DNA of 10,603 nucleotides. It comes from an uncultured Collinsella sp. Lineage in GTDB: Bacteria; Actinomycetota; Coriobacteriia; Coriobacteriales; Coriobacteriaceae. Of this stretch, positions 1 through 5,911 are shown in pieces. Under the pieces are notes generated by a model. The model ran no database searches and was not told where the DNA came from. It was given only the letters and a program-made list of their open reading frames with translations. The stretch lies in the NCBI GenBank assembly GCA_902489295.1, contig CABTZM010000057.1:1-10603 (forward strand), read 5' to 3'. Made by a program: the position numbers and the translations under genes. Within the stretch, counting starts at the first letter, position 1, and every line of letters begins with the position of its first letter.

Positions 1-777
1 CGTTATCTCGGGCGAGGTGGCCTTGTCTGCCGCGGCTTTCGCCTCTTCGTATGCCTTGCAGGCGTCGTCATAGGCCGCTTGCGCTTTTTCCAAATTGTCG
101 AGGAGCGCATCTCGCCAGGCTATGAACTGGTCGATACGGGCTTTATAGTTCTCTGCAGCACGTTCACAGTCATTAACTCGTTTTTCCTGACTTCTGAGGC
201 GGAGCCGGAGCTCGTCAAGCTCCGTTTCACAATGATCTACATACGCTTTTGCCCCTACGATCTCATTTTGCAACTGCCTTATTTGCTGTTTAACAGTTTT
301 GACAAGCTCCTCGTCGCCGAGTGCTTCGAGTGCCTTAAGCACCTCAAGTTTGTTGTCTAATTTTGCCTGGAGCTCACTTACCCGGTTGCCGGCCTCGTCG
401 TATTTGGCTTGGGCTGCATCGATGTCCGCTTGCATGGTGGGAAGGGATTCCCTCAATTCGGCGGCTTGCGCCACCATCTTTTCGCGGAACTCTTGAAAAC
501 GGGCAATGTCATTATTAAAGCGCGCAATTTTCTCGGGGCTTGCGGCCTCTTTTGTGGCTTCGAGGTTTTTGAGCGCTTCCTGCATGGCTGCATACGCTTT
601 TTCTTTTTCGGTGGCCGCGGTTTCGCTCGAGGCCGCCGTCTGCAGGACAACTGCATCGACAGGGGAGCTGGTTTCTGCCGCGATTGCCGTTGCGGGGGCG
701 ATTCCCGCGGCAAGCGCCACGGAAAGGGCGATGCCCATGGTTGCTCGTCTTGCTCTTCTTGCGAGAATGTCGTTCAT
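1..777 (-). CDS. Secreted coiled-coil protein, partial (C-terminus beyond left edge)
   Basis: The minus strand is open from an ATG at 777 to the window edge, giving 259 residues with no stop. The start is supported by GAGGTG five bases upstream. Residues 1-34 form a signal peptide: basic MNDILARRARR, a hydrophobic stretch about 14-27, and an ATAIAA cleavage region. From about residue 52 the chain is almost entirely charged/Ala/Leu helix with heptad character, clearest at 130-215 (SELQAKLDNKLEVLKALEAL and following) and again at 225-253 (NLEKAQAAYDDACKAYEEAK). Cysteines 183, 204 and 240 lie within the helical part. The family is not recognisable from this part; secreted coiled coils of this sort often carry a C-terminal NlpC/P60, CHAP or wall-anchor module, which would lie outside the window. 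It is transcribed divergently from the ABC exporter operon. Secretion and the coiled coil are well supported; the function is unknown. Confidence 0.85.
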   Translation of the reverse strand, partial: MNDILARRARRATMGIALSVALAAGIAPATAIAAETSSPVDAVVLQTAASSETAATEKEKAYAAMQEALKNLEATKEAASPEKIARFNNDIARFQEFREKMVAQAAELRESLPTMQADIDAAQAKYDEAGNRVSELQAKLDNKLEVLKALEALGDEELVKTVKQQIRQLQNEIVGAKAYVDHCETELDELRLRLRSQEKRVNDCERAAENYKARIDQFIAWRDALLDNLEKAQAAYDDACKAYEEAKAAADKATSPEIT

Positions 778-809
778 CTCGGCACCTCATTTCAAGGGTT
801 GGCGACTCA

Positions 810-838
810 CTTGGTAGCACTAACGTAAGTATACCAAG
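810..838 (-). promoter_or_regulatory. Extended -10 promoter and overlapping palindromic operator candidate for the coiled-coil gene
   Basis: On the minus strand TATACT (833-828) is preceded by TGG, which fits an extended -10 (TGn-TATAAT-like). No good -35 is visible, as is usual for this class. It is overlapped by a 7-bp perfect inverted repeat, CTTGGTA (810-816) and TACCAAG (832-838). Between the arms lies a second near-palindrome, ACTAACGTAAGT (10 of 12 symmetric). A dyad over a -10 box is where a repressor would bind; which regulator is unknown. Confidence 0.45.
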
Positions 839-911
839 CGGTCGACCCGCCGCTGGCTGGGCATGAGCGTTTGTCTCTCTGGAAACGAGCCCCGTTAGAA
901 ATGTTGAGTTG

Positions 912-941
912 TTTACGCATGCTCTGGGGCGGCAGTACTAT
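912..941 (+). promoter_or_regulatory. Candidate promoter of the ABC exporter operon
   Basis: TTTACG (912-917), an 18-base spacer and TACTAT (936-941) each match 4 of 6 consensus positions, leaving a leader of about 35 bases before the start at 985. AGGGAG (971-976), eight bases before the ATG, is the ribosome binding site. The -10 overlaps AGTACTA, which is also found in the promoter region of the flavodoxin gene (4737-4743). Confidence 0.35.
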
Positions 942-984
942 CATGGTTCGAATTGAGTGTGAATGATGATAGGGAGCGCCTTTT

Positions 985-2835
985 ATGATTGAGCTGCTCA
1001 GGCGTTTTGGCGGTAAGTTTCGCCGGTATATGGTGATTGGTCCTGCGTGCAAGCTGATCGAAGTGATCTTTGACCTGCTGACGCCGCTCGTGATTGCGCA
1101 GATGATCGACAAGGGCATCGGCGCGCACGACGTCAACGCCGTCGTCCACTACGGTATGCTGCTTGGCGCCATGGCTGTGATCGGCATCTCGTTTACGCTC
1201 GTTTGCCAAAAGATGGCGGCGCTGACCTCGCAGGGCATGGGCACCGATATTCGCGGCGCACTCTATGAGCACATCAACAAGCTGAGCTATGCCGAGCTCG
1301 ATCGCTTTGGCACGCCGTCGCTCATCACGCGCATCACCAACGACGTCAACCAGGTGCAGCTGGCCGTGGCGCTGGGCGTGCGCATGCTCATCCGCTGGCC
1401 CTTCCTGGCGGTGGGCTCCATGGTCGCGGCTCTCGCCATCGACCTTAAGCTTGGCATCATCTTTTTAATCTGCACGCCCGCCATCGGCCTGGTGTTTTGG
1501 TTTGTCATGGCGCGCTGCATCCCGTACTACAAGCAGCTGCAGGCAAAGCTCGACCGCATCGCGCTTATCTGCCGCGAGGGGCTTTCTGGTGCCCGCGTGG
1601 TCCGCGCCTTCGTGCGCGAAGATCACGAGCGCGAGCGTTTTGCCCAGGCGGCTGACGATCAGGCGCATGTCGCCATCGCGGTGGGCAAACTGTCGTCGAT
1701 CCTCAACCCCGTCACGTTTTTGGTGATGAACCTGGGCGTGTGCGCCATCTTGTGGGTGGGCGGCATCCAGGTCAACGTGGGCGAGCTCACGCAGGGCCAG
1801 GTCATGGCCTTTGTGAACTACATGACGCAGACCCTCACCTCCATCGTGTACGTTGCCAACCTGGTCGTGGTCTTTACCAAGGCGAGCGCCAGTGCGTCGC
1901 GTATCAACGAGGTGCTCAATTGCGTGCCGAGCATCACCGACGAGGGCAACGAGCCGGTTGCCCTGCCCGAGCCGAGCGCGGCGGACGATGCCACTCAGGT
2001 CCCCGCGCTGAGCTTGAGCCATGCGAGCTTCTCCTTTGGCGCGGGCGCGGCCAACGCCGTCAACGACGTGACCCTGGAGCTGCCGCTGGGCAAAACGCTC
2101 GGCATTATCGGCGGTACGGGCAGCGGTAAGTCGACGCTCGTCTCGCTCATCCCGCGCCTGTACGATGCGGGTGTCGGCAGCGTGAACGTGATGGGTGCCG
2201 ACGTGCGCTCTTGGCCGCTCGACCAGCTGCGCCATGTGGTCGCGACCGTTCCGCAGCGCGCGTCGCTCGTGAGTGGCACGATTCGCAGCAATCTGACCTG
2301 GCGCGACGAGTCCGCGACCGACGAGGATCTGTGGGCGGCGCTCGACATAGCGCAGGCCAGCGAGTTCGTGCGCAACAAGCCGCAGGGTTTGGATGCCCCG
2401 GTCGAGGCGGGCGGCAAGAACTTTAGCGGCGGTCAGCGTCAGCGCCTGACCATCGCGCGCGCTCTGGTGGGCTCGCCTCAGATTCTGATCATGGACGACT
2501 CCGCCTCGGCACTCGACTTTAAGACCGACGCGGCCCTTCGCCACGCCATCCGCGAGCGCAGCGTGCGCGGCGCCGCCGAGGGCGGGCTGCCGCTGACCAC
2601 GGTCATCGTGAGCCAGCGCGTCTCGACCGTGCGCGATGCCGACATGATCTGCGTGCTCGACCACGGCTCGGTTGCGGGCCTGGGTACACATGACGAGTTG
2701 TACGCAAGCTGCCAGCTCTACCGCGAGATTTGCCAGTCGCAACTTCGTCGCGAGGAGCTCGAGGGCCAGCAGGGGAGTGCGACGCCCGCTTCGGACTCCG
2801 CTCCCGCATCCGTCTGCGCAAAGGAGGTCTGCTAG
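985..2835 (+). CDS. ABC exporter half-transporter, degenerate-site subunit of a heterodimer
   Basis: This 616-residue protein has the exporter order: an N-terminal six-helix membrane domain (about 15-310) then a nucleotide-binding domain (about 340-600). Walker A is GGTGSGKS (376-383). The signature is FSGGQ (480-484), intact. Walker B ends IMDDSASALD, so the catalytic glutamate is replaced by Asp505, and the H-loop histidine is replaced by Gln544 (VSQRVST). In well-studied heterodimeric exporters (TM287/288, BmrC/BmrD, LmrC/LmrD) this pattern marks the subunit whose own ATP site hydrolyses poorly. The start is chosen on AGGGAG eight bases upstream. The stop abuts the next gene's ATG, and AAGGAGGT, the next gene's Shine-Dalgarno, lies within the last codons. 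Partner and operon mate is the gene at 2836. It is likely a multidrug, lipid or peptide exporter; the substrate cannot be read from sequence. Confidence 0.93.
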   Translation: MIELLRRFGGKFRRYMVIGPACKLIEVIFDLLTPLVIAQMIDKGIGAHDVNAVVHYGMLLGAMAVIGISFTLVCQKMAALTSQGMGTDIRGALYEHINKLSYAELDRFGTPSLITRITNDVNQVQLAVALGVRMLIRWPFLAVGSMVAALAIDLKLGIIFLICTPAIGLVFWFVMARCIPYYKQLQAKLDRIALICREGLSGARVVRAFVREDHERERFAQAADDQAHVAIAVGKLSSILNPVTFLVMNLGVCAILWVGGIQVNVGELTQGQVMAFVNYMTQTLTSIVYVANLVVVFTKASASASRINEVLNCVPSITDEGNEPVALPEPSAADDATQVPALSLSHASFSFGAGAANAVNDVTLELPLGKTLGIIGGTGSGKSTLVSLIPRLYDAGVGSVNVMGADVRSWPLDQLRHVVATVPQRASLVSGTIRSNLTWRDESATDEDLWAALDIAQASEFVRNKPQGLDAPVEAGGKNFSGGQRQRLTIARALVGSPQILIMDDSASALDFKTDAALRHAIRERSVRGAAEGGLPLTTVIVSQRVSTVRDADMICVLDHGSVAGLGTHDELYASCQLYREICQSQLRREELEGQQGSATPASDSAPASVCAKEVC

Positions 2836-4695
2836 ATGAATCCGTATACTTCTTCCGGCTCGGTCGCCACGATGACGGCCAATGTGTCCGGCAACGATAA
2901 CCTTAACGACCTGGGCGACGGCCCGCGCCAGCCCGGCGATCCCGAGCGCTATCCCGTGGGCGCGGTGACCCGCCGCCTGATGGGCTACGTGCGGCCGCAT
3001 CGCATTTCGTTTGCGGCGTCGTTTGTGAGCGCCGCTATCTCGGTGATCCTGCAGCTCTACACGCCCATCCTCATTGGTGAGGGCATCGACCTGATCGTCG
3101 CCACCGGGCAGGTGGACTTCGATGCGCTGCTGCCGCTCGTTACCAAACTCGCGATTGTCGTGATGGGTGCTGCGGCCTTCCAGTGGCTGCAGGGCTACTG
3201 CGTCAACCGCCTGTCCTACGAAACGGTGCGCGACATGCGCGTGGAGGCGAGCGACAAGCTCAGCCGCATGCCGCTCAGCTTTATCGACAGCCATGCCCAC
3301 GGCGACCTTATGAGCCGCGTGGTCAACGACGTCGACCAGGTTGGCGACGGCCTGCTGCAGGGCTTCACGCAGCTCTTTACCGGCGTCATCACCATCGTGG
3401 GTACGCTCGCGTTTATGCTCTCCATCAACCTGACCATGACGCTCGTGGTGGTGATCGTCACGCCGCTTTCCATCTTTGCGGCCGGCGCCATCGCCAAGCT
3501 CTCCAACAAGAGCTTTACGGCTCAGCAGCGCATTCAGGGTCAGCTCGGCGGCCATATCGAGGAGTATGTGGGCGAGCAAAAGCTCGTGGACGCTTTCGCC
3601 TATGGCCCAAATGCGCAGCAGCGCTTCGATGCCCTCAACGCCGAGCTCTATACGGCGGGCGAGCGCGCGCAGTTTATGGGTTCGCTCTCTAACCCCGGCA
3701 CGCGCTTTATCAACAACATCATCTACGCCGTGGTCGCCGTGATCGGCTGCGTGGGCGTTATCACGGGCGTGCCCGCGGCGCTCACGGTGGGCGGTGTGCA
3801 GATCTTCCTGTCCTACGCCAACCAGTACACCAAGCCGTTCAACGAGGTCACCAACGTTATTACGCAGATCCAGACGGCCTATGCCTCGGCGCGCCGTATG
3901 TTTGCGCTGCTCGATGCGCGCGAGCAGGAGCCCGATGCGGCGGACGCCATTGAGCTCACGGCCCCGAAGGGCGAGGTCGCCTTTGAGCATGTGGACTTTA
4001 GCTATGTGCCCGATCGCAAACTGCTGCAGGACATCTGCATCGATGCCAAACCCGGCATGCGGTTTGCCCTCGTCGGCCCCACGGGCTGTGGCAAGACGAC
4101 GCTCATTAACCTGCTGCTGCGTTTTTACGATATCGATGCCGGGCGCATCGTGGTCGACGGGCATTCCTCGCGTGACTACACGCGTGAGAGCCTGCGCCGT
4201 GCCTTTGGCATGGTGCTGCAGGACACCTGGCTGTTCGAGGGCACGGTGGCCCAGAATATCGCCTACGGTTGCCCCGACGCCACGTGCGAGCAGATTATCG
4301 AGGCGGCCAAGCGCGCGCATGCGCACAAGTTTATCGTGCAGCTGCCCCAGGGCTACGACACGGTGATCGGCGAGGACGGCGGCACGTTTAGCCAGGGCCA
4401 AAAGCAGCTGCTGTGCATCGCGCGCGTCATGCTCACCGACCCGGCGATTCTGCTGCTGGACGAGGCCACGTCGAGCATCGATACGCGAACCGAGCTGCAG
4501 GTGCAGGCGGCATTCGACGAGCTCATGGCCGGCCGCACGAGCTTTGTCGTGGCGCACCGCCTGTCGACGATCCGTAACGCCGACTGCATCCTGGTAATGC
4601 GCGACGGCGAGATTATCGAGCGCGGCACACACGACGAGCTGTTGGCGGCAGGCGGCTTCTACGCCGAGCTCTACCGCAGCCAATTCGCCCAGTGA
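2836..4695 (+). CDS. ABC exporter half-transporter, catalytic-site subunit of a heterodimer
   Basis: This is a 619-residue exporter half. A polar N-terminal extension of about 45 residues precedes the six-helix membrane domain (about 50-350) and the nucleotide-binding domain (about 375-610). Walker A is GPTGCGKTT (414-422). Walker B is ILLLDEATSSID with catalytic Glu543. The H-loop is AHRLST with His574. The signature is FSQGQ (518-522), so its first glycine is lost (S-Q-G-Q instead of S-G-G-Q). It therefore complements its neighbour: this Walker A/B/H-loop with the neighbour's intact SGGQ makes one competent ATP site, and the other composite site is degenerate. The gene starts directly after the upstream stop with an ideal AAGGAGGT (2821-2828) seven bases before the ATG, so the two are almost certainly co-translated. 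It sits in the cytoplasmic membrane; the substrate is unknown. Confidence 0.94.
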   Translation: MNPYTSSGSVATMTANVSGNDNLNDLGDGPRQPGDPERYPVGAVTRRLMGYVRPHRISFAASFVSAAISVILQLYTPILIGEGIDLIVATGQVDFDALLPLVTKLAIVVMGAAAFQWLQGYCVNRLSYETVRDMRVEASDKLSRMPLSFIDSHAHGDLMSRVVNDVDQVGDGLLQGFTQLFTGVITIVGTLAFMLSINLTMTLVVVIVTPLSIFAAGAIAKLSNKSFTAQQRIQGQLGGHIEEYVGEQKLVDAFAYGPNAQQRFDALNAELYTAGERAQFMGSLSNPGTRFINNIIYAVVAVIGCVGVITGVPAALTVGGVQIFLSYANQYTKPFNEVTNVITQIQTAYASARRMFALLDAREQEPDAADAIELTAPKGEVAFEHVDFSYVPDRKLLQDICIDAKPGMRFALVGPTGCGKTTLINLLLRFYDIDAGRIVVDGHSSRDYTRESLRRAFGMVLQDTWLFEGTVAQNIAYGCPDATCEQIIEAAKRAHAHKFIVQLPQGYDTVIGEDGGTFSQGQKQLLCIARVMLTDPAILLLDEATSSIDTRTELQVQAAFDELMAGRTSFVVAHRLSTIRNADCILVMRDGEIIERGTHDELLAAGGFYAELYRSQFAQ

Positions 4696-4698
4696 GAG

Positions 4699-4715
4699 CT
4701 GCCGATTGGCGGCAG
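4699..4715 (+). terminator. Weak hairpin after the ABC operon
   Basis: CTGCCG (4699-4704) pairs with CGGCAG (4710-4715) around a five-base loop, four bases after the stop of the second ABC gene. No T-tract follows, only ATGGTTTACA. It may be a 3'-end stabilising hairpin or weak terminator; no better candidate exists before the next gene. Confidence 0.25.
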
Positions 4716-4719
4716 ATGG

Positions 4720-4770
4720 TTTACATCCGCGTCGTTAGTACTAAGATATTCATCTAATAAATTGCATTAG
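4720..4770 (+). promoter_or_regulatory. Candidate promoter and palindromes upstream of the flavodoxin gene
   Basis: TTTACA (4720-4725) and TAAGAT (4742-4747), with a 16-base spacer, make a plausible promoter in an AT-rich patch. A perfect 10-bp palindrome, TTAGTACTAA (4735-4744), overlaps the -10. A second inverted repeat, CTAAT/ATTAG (4754-4758 and 4766-4770), lies just downstream. The overlap suggests control by a dimeric regulator, which is inference only. Confidence 0.4.
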
Positions 4771-4800
4771 TGGCTTTAGTTTTGGGGGAAACGAGGCAAC

Positions 4801-5358
4801 GTGACTATGACGTGCTCTTTGGTGGTTAACAGCAAGAGCGGTAATACCAGGATGGTTTCGGGCGCGATCAAGCGCGCTCTGCAGGCTGCGGGCGTTGAGT
4901 TTGTCCATGCCGCGGCGTTGAGCGACGATGCGGATGCAGAGCAGGTTGCGCTCGAGGCGCAGGGCGCCTGCGCGGCCGACACGGTGCTCGTCGGTTTTTG
5001 GTGCGACAAGGGCTCGTGCACGCCTTCGGTCGCGGCGTTGCTCTCTGCCTTGCACGGCAAGCGCGTCTTCCTGTTTGGTACCTGCGGCTTTGGTGCCGAC
5101 CAGAGCTATTACCAGCAGATTATCGACCGCGTGTCGTTCAATTTGGCAGAGGATGCCGAGCTTGTGGGCTGGGCGATGTGCCAGGGCAAGATGGGTCCCG
5201 CGGTCAAGCAGCGCTACGAGGCCATGCTCGAGCAAGATCCCGACAACGCCCGCTTTAAGATGCTGCTCGACAACTGGGTTGCCGCAAAGGATCACCCCAC
5301 CAAGGAAGACCTCGAGGACATGTCTGCCGCCGCCAAGAAGGCCGTGCTGGGGGAGTAA
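4801..5358 (+). CDS. Flavodoxin-family protein
   Basis: The protein has 185 residues if begun at GTG 4801. The in-frame ATG at 4807 is an equally plausible start: GAGG (4793-4796) is 4 bases from the GTG and 10 from the ATG. The FMN phosphate loop SKSGNT (11-16) follows the first strand CSLVVN. Further flavodoxin-like elements are VLVGFWCDKGSC (62-73) and GKRVFLFGTCGFG (86-98), the latter a strand followed by the second FMN-contacting loop. The C-terminal HPTKEDLEDM is typical of anaerobe flavodoxin-fold proteins. Such proteins carry FMN and pass electrons to a partner reductase. Cys68, Cys73 and Cys95 lie in or near the predicted flavin loops. It appears monocistronic with its own promoter, so the partner is not evident. 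A BilS-type role beside a bilirubin reductase cannot be claimed because no such reductase is present here. Confidence 0.85.
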   Translation: MTMTCSLVVNSKSGNTRMVSGAIKRALQAAGVEFVHAAALSDDADAEQVALEAQGACAADTVLVGFWCDKGSCTPSVAALLSALHGKRVFLFGTCGFGADQSYYQQIIDRVSFNLAEDAELVGWAMCQGKMGPAVKQRYEAMLEQDPDNARFKMLLDNWVAAKDHPTKEDLEDMSAAAKKAVLGE

Positions 5359-5455
5359 CTCCCATCGCTGACGGCGGTCGGTCCATCTTTCTAAATGTAA
5401 CGTCCTCCCGGGCGTCGGGGCACGAAGTTCCCTGCTCTACAGTCCTGCGCAAGAC

Positions 5456-5481
5456 GAAGGCCACATTAAGTGGCCTTCTTT
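5456..5481 (+). terminator. Rho-independent terminator downstream of the flavodoxin gene
   Basis: GAAGGCCAC (5456-5464), loop ATTAA, GTGGCCTTC (5470-5478), then TTT. The nine-pair stem plus short T-run reads as an intrinsic terminator on the plus strand for the flavodoxin transcript, about 98 bases after its stop codon. The same stem recurs at 10453-10475 and 10581-10603. Confidence 0.75.
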
Positions 5482-5500
5482 GCGTGCGGAACTCGCGATG
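5456..5500 (+). repeat. 45-bp repeat, left copy (inverted copy at the right edge)
   Basis: The reverse complement of this segment matches 10559-10603 at 44 of 45 positions. It contains the terminator hairpin plus a further 22 bases (TTTGCGTGCGGAACTCGCGA then TG) that a terminator does not need. The match ends at 5500, exactly where the right arm of the 27-bp inverted repeat begins. Confidence 0.85.
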
Positions 5501-5562
5501 AACTTCGTGCCCCGTCGTCCGGGAGGGCGCCTCTTTATTGATGGAAGGCCTGATAGGTCGAT

Positions 5563-5789
5563 GGTTCCGTGCCCGGATGCGTCCAAAGTGGGACGGGCTT
5601 TCCGGATGGGCAGGCTTTCGGAAAATGCGTCCCGGAATTTGCGCTCAAAGTGGGATGCGGTTTCCGGTTGAGGGTCTAAGGGGAAAGTGCGTCCCAGAAT
5701 CGACGCTTGAAATGGGATGCAGTCTCCCGATGAGACACTCGACGGAAAATACATCCCAGAAATGGCCTTTGAGCTGGGATAAGATTTCC
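5563..5789 (+). repeat. Left array of four tandem 46-bp imperfect palindromes
   Basis: Units are 5563-5603 (degenerate, 41 bp), 5620-5665, 5682-5727 and 5744-5789. Each full unit has a 15-base left arm of type GGAAAntGCGTCCCA, a 16-base loop and a right arm of type TGGGAtGCnnTTTCC. Units are separated by 16-base linkers, giving a 62-bp period for the last three. The linker 5666-5681, read in reverse complement, matches the right array's linker CAACAGACCCTCAACC at 13 of 16 positions, so this array is probably inverted relative to the right one. Short open frames here look like by-products of the repeats. Apart from the 27-bp inverted repeat's right arm, I see nothing else in 5501-5562. Confidence 0.88.
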
Positions 5790-5807
5790 GCGGCATCTCG
5801 GATTCTC

Positions 5808-5886
5808 AAAAATGAGACACGCCGTTGGCGAAAATGAGACACGTGATATCGGGCGTCGGACGTATCATTTGCAAAAATGAGTCCAC
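5808..5886. repeat. Short AAAATGAGACAC repeats upstream of the surface-protein gene
   Basis: AAAATGAGACAC occurs at 5809-5820 and 5831-5842, with a degenerate copy AAAAATGAGTCCAC at 5873-5886. The core ATGAGACAC also occurs at 5730-5738 inside the left array. TCATTT (5865-5870) and AAATGA (5875-5880) form an inverted pair. The motifs lie between the array and the ribosome binding site GCGAGG (5901-5906) of the next gene. They could be regulator sites or remnants of insertion-sequence ends. No convincing -35/-10 pair is visible in this stretch. Confidence 0.6.
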
Positions 5887-5911
5887 TTCACTTGAGTAAA
5901 GCGAGGCCCCC

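Larger units (their letters stand above)
5404..5526. repeat. 27-bp inverted repeat enclosing a terminator
   Basis: The left arm 5404-5430 (starting CCTCCCGGGCG, ending GCACGAAGTTC) and the right arm 5500-5526 (starting GAACTTCGTGCCCC, ending CCGGGAGG) are complementary at 25 of 27 positions; one mismatch is a G-U in RNA. The 69-base interior holds the terminator hairpin at 5456-5478, so the whole can fold as a nested stem or cruciform. It lies 45 bases after the flavodoxin stop. Confidence 0.85.

Noticed and set aside
79..828. Plus-strand open frames over the left end
   Set aside because: They are antisense to a minus-strand frame that has a ribosome binding site, signal peptide and continuous coiled coil.
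1465..4683. Minus-strand open frame of 1072 codons antisense to the ABC genes
   Set aside because: It is a by-product of high-GC codon bias opposite two clear ABC genes; the composition is Arg/His/Ala-rich with no domain, and no ribosome binding site logic supports it.
5480..5837. Small open frames over the left array, including one starting MRAELAMN that resembles MRAELTMD from the right edge on the minus strand
   Set aside because: The resemblance comes from the 45-bp DNA repeat; beyond it the two translations diverge, so a shared peptide is not supported.
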